Source: Curvibacter lanceolatus ATCC 14669 (GTDB lineage Bacteria > Pseudomonadota > Gammaproteobacteria > Burkholderiales > Burkholderiaceae_C). From it: DNA of 64,000 bases. Position numbers and translations under genes: made by a program. The stretch covers positions 62,001 to 126,000 of the forward strand of contig NZ_KB906264.1 in assembly GCF_000381265.1 (NCBI RefSeq). The letters run 5' to 3'. The notes under the pieces were generated by a model that was not told where the DNA came from, did no database searches, and saw only the letters and a program-made list of their open reading frames with translations. Shown piece by piece: positions 50,409 through 63,595 of the stretch (within the stretch, counting starts at the first letter, position 1; each line of letters opens with the position of its first letter).

Positions 50409-51050
50409 TCAGCCCTTCTTGGCGTTGTTGGCCTTGTTGCGCTCGGTCAGCGTGGCGATCAGGCCATCAATGCCCTTGGCATTGATTTCCTGGGCAAACT
50501 GACTGCGGTAGGTCTCGACCAACCACACGCCCATGACGTTGAGGTTGTAGATCTTCCAGCCGGCACCCACGCCCGGGGTCTTCTCGAGGCGGTAATCGAG
50601 CTGGATCGGATCCCCCTTGCCACGCACCTCACTGCGCACGACCACATCGGTGTCGTCAGCAGCAGCGCGCAGCGGCTTGATGGAGATGGTCTGATCCGAC
50701 ACCTGGGCCAACGCGCCCGAGTAGGTGCGCACCAACAGGGTCTTGAATTCTTCCTGCAGACGGGCCTTCTGATCGGCCGTGGCCTGGCGCCAGGCCGGCC
50801 CCACCGCAGCGGCCGTCATGCGCGGGAAGTTCACGTTGGGCATGATCTTGGTGTCGACCAGGGCGATCAGCTTGCCCGTGTCGCCGCCCTGGATGGCCTT
50901 GTCGGTCTTGATGGTGTCGAGCACGTCGGTGGACAGCTGCTTGATCAGCGCATCGGGCGCCTCGTCGGCCGCCAGGGCCGTCAGGGGAAGCGCGAGAGAC
51001 AGGGCACTGGCCGCAGCCATCAGCCATGCGCCAAGAGTACGTCGTTGCAT
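50409..51050 (-). CDS. mlaC: Periplasmic phospholipid-binding protein MlaC
   Basis: The 213-residue protein has a Sec signal peptide ending about residue 28 (LTALA-AD) and the Tol_Tol_Ttg2 fold, with the FKTLLVRTYSGAL and NVMGVWLVETYRSQF segments. MlaC shuttles phospholipids between outer-membrane MlaA and inner-membrane MlaFEDB. It follows mlaA by 89 bases. Confidence 0.93.
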   Translation of the reverse strand: MQRRTLGAWLMAAASALSLALPLTALAADEAPDALIKQLSTDVLDTIKTDKAIQGGDTGKLIALVDTKIMPNVNFPRMTAAAVGPAWRQATADQKARLQEEFKTLLVRTYSGALAQVSDQTISIKPLRAAADDTDVVVRSEVRGKGDPIQLDYRLEKTPGVGAGWKIYNLNVMGVWLVETYRSQFAQEINAKGIDGLIATLTERNKANNAKKG

Positions 51051-51139
51051 AGAAATCCTTTCAAAGCGGCATCAGCCACGGGGTGATAACGGTTCAGACC
51101 CAGCAGCGGACGACAAACGGCCTGCTCGCCAGGTCAACC

Positions 51140-51907
51140 TCACGGAAGCGGTTCGGGCGGCAGCGCGCCATCGTCCTCGTCGGGACGGCCCCGGCCATGC
51201 AGGCGCTCGTTGTCGCGCAATTGCAGGTAGACGTCACGGGTGAAGGAATATTTGTCCAGCGCCGCTTCGTCGAGCACGCGGCTGGCCCCGAGCAGGTTGG
51301 AGCGGATCGACACCACACGCATGGCGTACAGCGAGTTGCGGGTCGGCACGTGATCGATGTGGGTCACGACGTCGCCCTTCCAGATGATGGGCAGGGCCAC
51401 GGTGTCACGCAGCGTGGACGGCCCCAGGATGGGCAGCACGATGTAGGGGCCGGTCGGCACGCCGTAGCGCGCCAGCGTCTGCCCGAAATCCTGCTTGTGC
51501 TGCTCGATCTGCATCTCGCTGGCGATGTCCAGCGTGCCAGCCAGGCCGAAAATCGTGTTGAAGCCGAAACGCAAGGCTGTATCGGCCGAGCCTTTCAGAT
51601 CGAGCTGCAGCACGTTGTTGACGAAGGACCAGACCTCGCCCAGGTTGGAGAAGAAGTTGTTCACCCCGGTGCGCACCACCGAGGGCGTGACCTCCCGGTA
51701 GGCGGTGGCCACGGGCTTGAACACCGCACCATCCACAGCCTCGTTGAAGCGTGACATGTCGCGGTTGAAGGGCTCCAGCGGGTCACGCGGGTTTTTTCCC
51801 GGACCGGAGGCACAACCGGACAGCACAGCCAAGACCACCGCGGCCATGGCCAGGCGCAGCCATCCTCCGGCGCGGCACAAATTCATTTGATTTCGATCGT
51901 CACTCAT
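51140..51907 (-). CDS. mlaA: Outer-membrane lipoprotein MlaA (VacJ)
   Basis: The 255-residue lipoprotein has a lipobox LSGC near residue 31 and the VacJ core (DPLEPFNRDMSRFNEAVD; GFNTIFGLAGTLDIASEM; YGVPTGPYIVLPILGPSTLRD). MlaA removes mislocalised phospholipids from the outer leaflet. In E. coli vacJ lies away from mlaFEDCB, but here it is inside the operon. The start at 51907 lies two bases after the mlaD stop; an in-frame ATG seven codons later is an alternative. Confidence 0.93.
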   Translation of the reverse strand: MSDDRNQMNLCRAGGWLRLAMAAVVLAVLSGCASGPGKNPRDPLEPFNRDMSRFNEAVDGAVFKPVATAYREVTPSVVRTGVNNFFSNLGEVWSFVNNVLQLDLKGSADTALRFGFNTIFGLAGTLDIASEMQIEQHKQDFGQTLARYGVPTGPYIVLPILGPSTLRDTVALPIIWKGDVVTHIDHVPTRNSLYAMRVVSIRSNLLGASRVLDEAALDKYSFTRDVYLQLRDNERLHGRGRPDEDDGALPPEPLP

Positions 51908-51909
51908 TT

Positions 51910-52398
51910 TTACTTTTTAGCTCCGTTGGCCGGGGTCGTGGGACCGTCTGCAGCCTTGCTGTACAGGAACTGGCTGATCAGGTTCTCCAGGACCACGGCC
52001 GATTGCGTTGTTCCGATCTTGTCGCCGGGGGCCAGGTTCTTCTCGTCGGCGCCCGCCTCGATACCGATGTATTGCTCACCCAGCAGGCCCGCCGTCAGGA
52101 TCTTCAGCGAGCTGTCCTTGGGGAAAGCGTAGCGGTTTTCCAGGGCCAGGGCGACCTGGGCCTGGAAGGACTTGTCGTCGAAAACGATCGACTCCACACG
52201 CCCGACCACCACCCCCGCACTCTTGACCGCGGCCTTTGGCTTGAGCCCGCCGATATTGTCGAACTTCGCAGTGACCCTGTAGGTGGACTGGAAATTCAGG
52301 CTCAGCAGATTGGCCGACTGCAGGGCGAGAAACACCACTGCGCCCAGGCCCAGAAGCACAAACAGACCGACCCAGATATCATTTTTGGAGCGTTGCAC
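51910..52398 (-). CDS. mlaD: MCE-domain phospholipid transport protein MlaD
   Basis: The 162-residue protein has one N-terminal helix (DIWVGLFVLLGLGAVVFLAL) and one MCE domain (YRVTAKFDNIGGLKPKAAV; GVVVGRVESIVFDD; GLLGEQYIGIEAG). It forms the hexameric ring on MlaFE. I place the start at GTG 52398, not the ATG 14 codons upstream, because AAAGGAG lies six bases before the GTG and the family begins QRSKND. It lies 54 bases after mlaE. Confidence 0.92.
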   Translation of the reverse strand: MQRSKNDIWVGLFVLLGLGAVVFLALQSANLLSLNFQSTYRVTAKFDNIGGLKPKAAVKSAGVVVGRVESIVFDDKSFQAQVALALENRYAFPKDSSLKILTAGLLGEQYIGIEAGADEKNLAPGDKIGTTQSAVVLENLISQFLYSKAADGPTTPANGAKK

Positions 52399-52452
52399 AA
52401 CACTCTCCTTTGCTACATCGAGGGACGGCCTGTCGGCCATCCCGGTTGAATC

Positions 52453-53235
52453 TCAAACACTGAACATCAGCGCGGTCAGGATGAAGTCCAGACCCAGCAC
52501 GGCCAGCGACGCCACGACCACGGTGCGGGTGGTGGCGCGCGACACCCCTTCGGGTGTGGGCATGGCCTCAAAGCCCTGCAGCAAGGCCGTGAAGGTCACG
52601 GTGAAGCCGAACACCACGCTCTTGATCACGCCATTGCCCACATCGGACCACACATCGACCCCACCCTGCATCTGACTCCAGAACGAACCCGAGTCGACAC
52701 CGATCAAGGGCACGGCAATCACCCACCCACCGATCACGCCCACCGCGCTGAACACGGCCGTGAGCAGGGGCAAGGTGATGACGCCCGCCCAGAAACGGGG
52801 TGCCAGAATGCGGCGCACCGGATCGACCGCCATCATCTCCATGGCACTGAGCTGCTCGCCTGCCTTCATCAGGCCGATCTCCGCCGTGAGCGAGGTGCCC
52901 GCGCGCCCGGCAAATAGCAAGGCGGTGACCACCGGGCCCAACTCACGCACCAGGGAGAGCGTGACCAGTTGGCCCAAGGCTTCGGACGAGCCATAGCGCT
53001 GCAGGATGTTGAAGCCCTGCAGCCCCAGCACAAAGCCGATGAACAGGCCCGACACCGCGATGATGGCCAGCGAATAGTTGCCCAGGAAATGGATCTGGTC
53101 ACGCACCAGGCTGAAGCGGCGCATACAAGCGCCGAAATCGAGCACCAGGCGGGCAAACAGACGGGCGCCGTGGCCGATCCCGGCCAGTTGCCGGCGCGTG
53201 GCCAGCCCGACATCGGAAGGATTGAACCAGCTCAT
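52453..53235 (-). CDS. mlaE: Phospholipid ABC transporter permease MlaE
   Basis: The 260-residue permease has the MlaE core ([62 protein letters not shown]), with five or six helices. It moves phospholipid across the inner membrane with MlaF. Its start overlaps the mlaF stop by four bases. Confidence 0.95.
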   Translation of the reverse strand: MSWFNPSDVGLATRRQLAGIGHGARLFARLVLDFGACMRRFSLVRDQIHFLGNYSLAIIAVSGLFIGFVLGLQGFNILQRYGSSEALGQLVTLSLVRELGPVVTALLFAGRAGTSLTAEIGLMKAGEQLSAMEMMAVDPVRRILAPRFWAGVITLPLLTAVFSAVGVIGGWVIAVPLIGVDSGSFWSQMQGGVDVWSDVGNGVIKSVVFGFTVTFTALLQGFEAMPTPEGVSRATTRTVVVASLAVLGLDFILTALMFSV

Positions 53236-54056
53236 GCCCTGCCCTCCTGGCCGGGGCCAAAGTCATCCGCCACGCTGGGGCCCGGGTAATGGAAGCGCAC
53301 CGGCCCCTCGGGCAAGGCGTTGACGAACTGGTGCACCAGCGGATCCTCGCTGTGCCGCACCTCGTCGGGCGTGCCCTGGGCCACGATGTGGCCATTGGCC
53401 AGCACGATCACCTTGTCGGCGATGTGAAAAGTTTCGTCGAGGTCGTGCGAGACGATGATGCTGGTCAGGCCCATGGCGTCGTTGAGCTCGCGGATCAGAC
53501 GCGCCGCCGTGCCCAGCGAGATCGGGTCCAGCCCCGCAAAGGGCTCGTCATACATGACCAGCTCGGGGTCGAGCACGATGGCACGGGCCAGCGCCACGCG
53601 CCGGGCCATGCCGCCCGAGACTTCGCTGGGCATCAGATCGCGCGCACCGCGCAGGCCCACGGCATTGAGCTTCATCAGCACGATGTCGCGGATCAGGGCT
53701 TCGGGCATGTCGGTGTGCTCACGCAGCGGAAAGGCCACGTTGTCGAACACGCTGGAGTCGGTGAACAGCGCCCCGAACTGGAACAGCATGCCCATGCGAC
53801 GACGCACCTTGTACAGGCCCGCCAGATCCAGCTGGGCCACGTTCTGCCCATCAAAGCTGACCTCGCCCGCCTGAGGGCGCACCTGGCCGCCGATCAGACG
53901 CAGCACGGTGGTCTTGCCACCACCCGAGGCGCCCATCAAGGCCGTGACCTTGCCGCGCGGAATGGTCAGCGAAACGCCGTCCAGAATGACCCGCTCCCCG
54001 TACCCGAAGGTCAGATCGCGCAATTCGACTAAAGAAGGGGTAGGTGTGGAAGACAT
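53232..54056 (-). CDS. mlaF: Phospholipid ABC transporter ATPase MlaF
   Basis: The 274-residue ATPase has Walker [11 protein letters not shown], signature [17 protein letters not shown], Walker [16 protein letters not shown] and the switch VSHDLDETF. It powers the Mla system and is the first gene of mlaFEDACB. I prefer ATG 54056; the frame is open 20 codons further but that part covers the likely promoter. Confidence 0.94.
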   Translation of the reverse strand: MSSTPTPSLVELRDLTFGYGERVILDGVSLTIPRGKVTALMGASGGGKTTVLRLIGGQVRPQAGEVSFDGQNVAQLDLAGLYKVRRRMGMLFQFGALFTDSSVFDNVAFPLREHTDMPEALIRDIVLMKLNAVGLRGARDLMPSEVSGGMARRVALARAIVLDPELVMYDEPFAGLDPISLGTAARLIRELNDAMGLTSIIVSHDLDETFHIADKVIVLANGHIVAQGTPDEVRHSEDPLVHQFVNALPEGPVRFHYPGPSVADDFGPGQEGRA

Positions 54057-54092
54057 GAAGCAAAAACGCCGGACGGTGCCCGGCTGTTCTGA

Positions 54093-54124
54093 ATCATAAA
54101 GGATCCGGGTGAACACTTGGTCAA
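54093..54124 (-). promoter_or_regulatory. Candidate promoter of the mla run
   Basis: On the minus strand TTGACC (54119-54124) is followed after 18 bases by TTTATG, or after 20 bases by TATGAT. It lies between the gltD terminator and mlaF. Confidence 0.42.
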
Positions 54125-54144
54125 GCCCGGATTGACCCTCAGAT

Positions 54145-54177
54145 ACAACAACGCTCCCACCAGGGGAGCGTTGTTGT
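54145..54177 (-). terminator. Strong hairpin terminator after gltD
   Basis: A perfect 14-bp stem (ACAACAACGCTCCC and its complement) closes a five-base loop. The 3' arm ends TTGTTGT, giving a partial U tract. It lies 37 bases after the gltD stop. Confidence 0.75.
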
Positions 54178-54214
54178 GCTACCCCGGTGCGACGGGGCCG
54201 GGCGAGGCCGGGGT

Positions 54215-55681
54215 TCAGCGTGGCAGGTCGCTGAAGCCCATCAGGAACTCGTCCACGGCGCGGGCGGCCTGACGGCCTTCGCGGATGGCCCAGACCACCA
54301 GCGACTGGCCGCGGCGGATGTCACCCGCCGCGAAGACCTTGGTCACGTTGGTGGCGTAGCCACCGGTGAACTCGGTGCTGGCCTTGGCGTTGCCACGGGC
54401 GTCCTTGTCGACACCGAAGCCGTCCAGGATGGTGGCCACCGGGTTCACAAAACCCATGGCGAGCAGCACCAGATCGGCCTTGTACTCTTTCTCGGTACCC
54501 GGGATCTCGACCAGCTTGCCGTCCTTGAACTCGACATGCACGGTCTTCAGGCCGGTGACCTTGCCCTTTTCGCCCACAAACTCCTTGGTGGAGATGGCGA
54601 ACTCGCGGGTGCAGCCTTCGTCGTGACTGGAGCTGGTGCGCAGCTTCAGCGGCCAGTAAGGCCAGGTCAGCGGACGGTTTTCCACTTCGGGCGGCTGGGG
54701 CATGACCTCGAACTGGGTCACGCTGGCCGCGCCATGGCGGTTGCTGGTGCCCACGCAGTCGCTGCCGGTGTCGCCGCCACCGATCACGATGACGTGCTTG
54801 CCATCGGCGCGCAGCTGGCCCTTGAGCTTGTCGCCGGCATTGACCTTGTTCTGCTGGGGCAGGAATTCCATCGCGAAATGGATGCCGTCCAGATCACGGC
54901 CCGGCACCGGCAGATCGCGCGACTGCTCAGAGCCGCCCGTCAGCAGCACGGCATCGAAGTCTTTCTTGAGCTGCTCGGGGCTGATGGTTTCCTTGGCCCA
55001 GTTGGTGACCTTGGAGCCTTCGGGCAACTTGCCCACCAGCACGCTGGTGCGGATGGTCACGCCTTCGGCCTCCAGCTGCTTGGCGCGGCGGTCGATGTGC
55101 GACTTTTCCATCTTGAAGTCAGGAATGCCGTAGCGCAGCAGGCCACCGATACGGTCATTCTTCTCGAACAGGGTCACGTCGTGACCGGCGCGGGCCAGTT
55201 GCTGGGCCGCGGCCATGCCGGCCGGGCCGGAGCCCACGACCGCCACTTTCTTGCCGGTCTTGTGCTTGGCCGGACGCGGCTGCACCCAACCCTCGGCCCA
55301 GGCGCGGTCGATGATCGCGTGCTCGATCGACTTGATGCCCACGGCGTCGTCATTCACGTTCAGCGTGCAGGCCGCCTCGCAGGGTGCGGGGCAGATGCGG
55401 CCGGTGAACTCGGGGAAGTTGTTGGTGCTGTGCAGCACTTCGATGGCGTTTTGCCAATCGCCGCGGTACACGAGGTCGTTGAAGTCCGGAATGATGTTGT
55501 TGACCGGACAGCCGTTGTTGCAGAAGGGCGTGCCGCAATCCATGCAGCGCGCACCTTGCACCTTGGCTTGCGATTCGTCCAGGCCGACGACGAATTCCTT
55601 GTAATGCTTCAGGCGCTCGGCAACGGGCTTGTAGCCCTCTTCGATGCGCTCAAATTCCATGAAGCCAGTGACTTTTCCCAT
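54215..55681 (-). CDS. gltD: Glutamate synthase (NADPH) small subunit
   Basis: The 488-residue flavoprotein takes electrons from NADPH and passes them through FAD and [4Fe-4S] clusters to GltB. The cysteine motifs are [17 protein letters not shown] and [11 protein letters not shown]. The FAD site is [21 protein letters not shown] and the NADPH site [13 protein letters not shown]. It lies 35 bases after gltB, in one operon that ends in a strong hairpin. Confidence 0.96.
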   Translation of the reverse strand: MGKVTGFMEFERIEEGYKPVAERLKHYKEFVVGLDESQAKVQGARCMDCGTPFCNNGCPVNNIIPDFNDLVYRGDWQNAIEVLHSTNNFPEFTGRICPAPCEAACTLNVNDDAVGIKSIEHAIIDRAWAEGWVQPRPAKHKTGKKVAVVGSGPAGMAAAQQLARAGHDVTLFEKNDRIGGLLRYGIPDFKMEKSHIDRRAKQLEAEGVTIRTSVLVGKLPEGSKVTNWAKETISPEQLKKDFDAVLLTGGSEQSRDLPVPGRDLDGIHFAMEFLPQQNKVNAGDKLKGQLRADGKHVIVIGGGDTGSDCVGTSNRHGAASVTQFEVMPQPPEVENRPLTWPYWPLKLRTSSSHDEGCTREFAISTKEFVGEKGKVTGLKTVHVEFKDGKLVEIPGTEKEYKADLVLLAMGFVNPVATILDGFGVDKDARGNAKASTEFTGGYATNVTKVFAAGDIRRGQSLVVWAIREGRQAARAVDEFLMGFSDLPR

Positions 55682-55716
55682 GATGTCTGAGTCCTTGATT
55701 CGTGTGGTCGGTCGGA

Positions 55717-60492
<4,776 letters not shown>

Positions 60493-60585
60493 GGCATGTC
60501 CTGATCTGTGGGGCCAGTCGCTGGGCCTGCCTGCAAAGGCAGGGCCGGCGCGACCCGGGTTACACGATATTTCGCGGGGAAGCGA

Positions 60586-60614
60586 AGGATAGTGCAGTGC
60601 AATAAAAATGCCAA
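60586..60614 (-). promoter_or_regulatory. Predicted sigma-70 promoter of gltBD
   Basis: TTGGCA (60609-60614) and TATCCT (60586-60591) on the minus strand are separated by exactly 17 bases. The leader would be about 87 bases and contains a 7-bp hairpin around 60526-60543. Confidence 0.6.
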
Positions 60615-60692
60615 GAAAATTAAATTGGGGTCAGATACAAATTTAAAAATCAGACAATTTCTAGGTCATTAATTAGGGACAGATGAAATCCA
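60615..60692. repeat. AT-rich patch with two GGGxCAGAT-type motifs beside the RAYT-like gene
   Basis: This short stretch is strongly AT-rich in an otherwise GC-rich window. It contains TTGGGGTCAGATACAAAT at 60625-60642 and the related TAGGGACAGATGAAAT at 60674-60689, in the same orientation about 49 bases apart. The second abuts the stop codon of the RAYT-like gene. They may be diverged terminal or target motifs of that gene's ancestral element. The similarity is short and could be coincidental. Confidence 0.45.
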
Positions 60693-61394
60693 TCAGGGTG
60701 TTGTCTTGCGCGGTCCTGGCGGGCGCCCGGCCGGCACCCGGGTCAGGCGCCGCTGCGCCTGGGGCTGCAGCTTCTGTACAAAGGCGGCATCACCCAACAC
60801 CCAACCATGCTGGGTGGCCTGGCCCAAAGCCTGCTGATCGGCCACCGAAACCCCTTCGGCCACCTTGCCGGCATAGGCCGCCTCACGTGCAAATGGTGTG
60901 TTGCCCAGTTGCCAGTAGACCGGATGGGCCACCAGGCGGCGATCCGCCTGGCGCCCAATGTGGTGCTGGTGGCTGGACCAATCGTAGGCCTGGGGCTCGG
61001 TGACCAGGCCTTCGCGCACCGGCATGGTGTCCATGCTCACCATGCAGGGGATCAGGTAGCGCTCGGGCTGCAGCACGGTGGAACGGTAGCGCCCTTCCCA
61101 CAGCGTGCCGCTTCGCCCATGGCGCAGGTTGAACTGGCGGGTGTATTTGCGCCCCACCGCCTGCATGAAGCGCGACAGGCTGTCGGCGGCGGCCGGGGTC
61201 AGCAGCAACTGCACGCCCTGCGGCAACAACACCCAGGCATGCAGCGCCACCCCGCACTCGGGGGCATAGGTGGCGAGCGCCTCCAGCCATTCACGCCGGT
61301 CCACGTCGTCGACAAACACCGCCTGGCCATTGTTGCCGCGCAGCAGCACATGGTGCGGCAGGCCCGGAATGGACAGGCGAGGCAGGCGGGCCAT
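60693..61394 (-). CDS. RAYT/Y1-like transposase homologue with degenerate catalytic motif
   Basis: The 233-residue protein has the REP-associated tyrosine transposase layout: the start ARLPRLSIPGLPHHVLLRGN, the Tyr84-containing VGRKYTRQFNLRHGRSG, then TLWEGRYRST. The HUH motif, normally NHxH before LLL, reads QGVQLLLTP at 59-67, so both catalytic histidines (positions 60 and 62) are replaced. The usual LNPVRA motif reads TMPVREGLV. The tail has RAGRP-like RVPAGRPPGPR. The frame is intact, so the gene may be domesticated or recently inactivated. It follows the methyltransferase gene by 18 bases. Confidence 0.75.
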   Translation of the reverse strand: MARLPRLSIPGLPHHVLLRGNNGQAVFVDDVDRREWLEALATYAPECGVALHAWVLLPQGVQLLLTPAAADSLSRFMQAVGRKYTRQFNLRHGRSGTLWEGRYRSTVLQPERYLIPCMVSMDTMPVREGLVTEPQAYDWSSHQHHIGRQADRRLVAHPVYWQLGNTPFAREAAYAGKVAEGVSVADQQALGQATQHGWVLGDAAFVQKLQPQAQRRLTRVPAGRPPGPRKTTP

Positions 61395-61412
61395 GAGGGG
61401 GGCTCGCGCCGC

Positions 61413-62312
61413 TCAGGCGGGCAAGGGGTAGCGGCTGGCCTGCAAGGCCTCCAGGCCGAACTCGGCCAACAAGGCCTGCAGACGCTCGGCCGCGCTGCGC
61501 TTCTTCTGGCCGGTGTAGCGGGCCAGGATCAGCTCGTTCTTCATACTGTGCTCCCAACCCACCAGTTCGGTGACGGTGACCTGGTAGCCACAGGCCTCCA
61601 GGTACAGGCAGCGCAGCACATTGGTGATCTGGCTGCCCATTTCACGGGTGTGCAGCGGGTGGCGCCACAGCTCGGCCAGCGGGGTGCGCGACAGCGACAA
61701 GGCCTTGCTCTCGCGCAGGCAACTGGCCACCTCGGCCTGGCAGCAGGGCACCAGCACCATGAAGCGGGCTTTCTTCTGCAGGCCAAAGGCGATGGCGTCG
61801 TCGGTGGCCGTGTCGCAGGCATGCAAGGCGGTAACCACATCGATCTGCTCGGGCAGGCGCTGGTCGGTGGTGGCCTCGGCCACGGTGGTGTTGACGAAGG
61901 CCATGCGCTCAAAACCCAGGCGCTGCGCCAGGTCGTGCGAGCGCTGCACCAGCTCGGCCCGGGTTTCCACGCCATAGATGTGACCGCGCCCCAACGCCTT
62001 GAAAAACAGGTCGTAGATGATGAAGCCCAGGTAGGACTTGCCGGCGCCGTGGTCCGCCAGCGTGGGGCCTTGCTCGGAGGCAGGCAGTTCCTGGAGCAGC
62101 TTCTCGATGAACTGGAACAGGTGATAGACCTGCTTGAGCTTGCGACGCGAGTCCTGGTTCAGACGCCCCTCGCGGGTGAGGATGTGGAGCTCCTTGAGCA
62201 GCTCGATCGACTGCCCGGGCTTGAGCTCGGCCGCCAGTGCGGCATCGGCATCCACCGACTTGCCCCCCTTTTTCGGGCGGGAGGCGTCGGGGCGTGAGGA
62301 TTTCTGGGTCAT
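61413..62312 (-). CDS. SAM-dependent methyltransferase (Methyltransf_32-like), substrate unknown
   Basis: The 299-residue protein has a basic N terminus (KSSRPDASRPKKGGK), then a SAM-binding motif ADHGAGKSYLGFIIYDLFF, ALHACDTATDDAIAFG and LVPCCQAEVA. The HACDTATD/PCCQ pairing resembles the GSTCD/Methyltransf_32 group. A basic C-terminal segment (GQKKRSAAERLQALL) follows. RNA is a possible substrate given the charges, but this is a guess. The start overlaps the DUF1415 stop by four bases. Confidence 0.78.
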   Translation of the reverse strand: MTQKSSRPDASRPKKGGKSVDADAALAAELKPGQSIELLKELHILTREGRLNQDSRRKLKQVYHLFQFIEKLLQELPASEQGPTLADHGAGKSYLGFIIYDLFFKALGRGHIYGVETRAELVQRSHDLAQRLGFERMAFVNTTVAEATTDQRLPEQIDVVTALHACDTATDDAIAFGLQKKARFMVLVPCCQAEVASCLRESKALSLSRTPLAELWRHPLHTREMGSQITNVLRCLYLEACGYQVTVTELVGWEHSMKNELILARYTGQKKRSAAERLQALLAEFGLEALQASRYPLPA

Positions 62313-62881
62313 GGGGTTTCCGGGCTGGCGCCCACATTCAGGGCGGCCCAGCCGTCGTGGCCGAGTTTTTCCAGGGTTTCGATGTTGCGTTCGTAAATCA
62401 TTTCCGCCTCGGGGAAGACGGCCACCGCGCGGTCAATGCTGGCTTCACGCAACAGGTGCAAGGTGGGGTACGGCCCGCGGTTGGTGCAGTTGCTGATGTC
62501 GTCCGCCTGGGTGCCGGCAAACTGGAACTGCGGGTGAAAACTGGCCACCTGCAGGATGCCATCGAGCTCCAGCGACTCCAGCACTTCGTCGGCCAGGGCA
62601 CAGAAATCGTTGAAATCGAGAAAGTCGGCCAGCGCGTCGGGCATGACCAGCAAGGTGGTGTCGCGCAGCTCGGGGTCGGCATCGGCCAAGGCCTGCAGCT
62701 CGGTGGCCACCGTGGCCAGCAGGGCCTCGGCGTCGGTGCCGAAGTCGACCACGTAGTGGACCTGGTTCTTCACATGCACCGATTTGGCAAAAGGGCACAG
62801 GTTCAGGCCGATGACGGCCCGCTCCAGCCAGCGCCGGGTATCGGCCACCGCCTGTTCACGGCGGGTTTCAAGGGAATTCAT
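62309..62881 (-). CDS. DUF1415 family protein
   Basis: The 190-residue protein has the DUF1415 hallmark GLNLCPFAK, then DISNCTNRGPYPTLHLLREASI. The conserved CPFA cysteine and the second cysteine suggest a redox or metal function, but none is established. It overlaps the genes on both sides by four bases, so three genes are translationally coupled. No signal peptide or membrane segment is present. Confidence 0.85.
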   Translation of the reverse strand: MNSLETRREQAVADTRRWLERAVIGLNLCPFAKSVHVKNQVHYVVDFGTDAEALLATVATELQALADADPELRDTTLLVMPDALADFLDFNDFCALADEVLESLELDGILQVASFHPQFQFAGTQADDISNCTNRGPYPTLHLLREASIDRAVAVFPEAEMIYERNIETLEKLGHDGWAALNVGASPETP

Positions 62882-63525
62882 AAAAAGGCTCCGGCCTGGC
62901 CGACGATGAGGCGGGCCAGTTCGTCCAGCAGGACGCTGTTGATGCGTTGCACCGGGTGGCGCACCTGCGCCACCTCGAAGCCACGCAGGTTGGCGGCGCG
63001 AAAATGAACCTCGCCCGCCTCATGATCGGCCGTGGCACGCACGCTGCCAAAGGCCTGGGTCTGGTAATCGAAACGCAGTGCCAGCAGGCTGCTCTTCTCG
63101 GGGTGGCGCACTTCGTGGCGCTCATGCCGGATCTGGCCCAGCGAGAGCCGGTGGGTCACCCGCTCCAGATCGGGCGGAAAGTTGACGCTGACCGAGGTGG
63201 CCAGGGGCTTGCCTTCACGCGGGTTGATGGTCCAGCCCAGGGACAGGTGGTCGTACACCTCGCGGTTCATCCAGAACTTCTTGCGTGCATCAGAGCGGAA
63301 ATCCACCAGGCACATCTCGGGCCAGGCCTGGCGGTTGTCCAGCGACAGCGTGGGGCCCGGCGGCACGATCACATTGAGCTGCCGCGCCAATTCATTGAAG
63401 TAGCGCCAGATGGTCTCGCAGGCCTGCTCGGTTTGCGCGATGCGGCCGGCCAGATCCTGCTGCTGGGTGCTGCGCTGGCTTTGCAGGGCGTTGGCCTGGG
63501 ATTTGAGTTGGTCGAGAAAACTCAC
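62878..63525 (-). CDS. Conserved hypothetical protein with N-terminal coiled coil
   Basis: The 215-residue cytosolic protein is not recognised. Residues 1-50 are Gln/Ala-rich and likely coiled coil (SQANALQSQRSTQQQDL). A mixed alpha/beta part follows, with WINREV-like FWMNREVYDHLSLGWTI near the middle and a long C-terminal half with conserved-looking RFDYQTQAFGSV. There are only scattered cysteines and no catalytic motif. It begins the four-gene run with DUF1415, the methyltransferase and the RAYT-like gene, and lies 70 bases after the MFS stop. Confidence 0.7.
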   Translation of the reverse strand: MSFLDQLKSQANALQSQRSTQQQDLAGRIAQTEQACETIWRYFNELARQLNVIVPPGPTLSLDNRQAWPEMCLVDFRSDARKKFWMNREVYDHLSLGWTINPREGKPLATSVSVNFPPDLERVTHRLSLGQIRHERHEVRHPEKSSLLALRFDYQTQAFGSVRATADHEAGEVHFRAANLRGFEVAQVRHPVQRINSVLLDELARLIVGQAGAFL

Positions 63526-63595
63526 CGTTTCACCGTGATGGGGCAGAGCCGGCCATTTTAGGGTGCTGGCCCGTGCACAGGCGGCAATCCCGACT

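Noticed and set aside
60693-61394. A complete insertion sequence around the transposase-like gene
   Set aside because: No inverted terminal repeats or target duplication are visible, and the upstream side runs into the methyltransferase gene after 18 bases. It is called a RAYT-like single gene instead.
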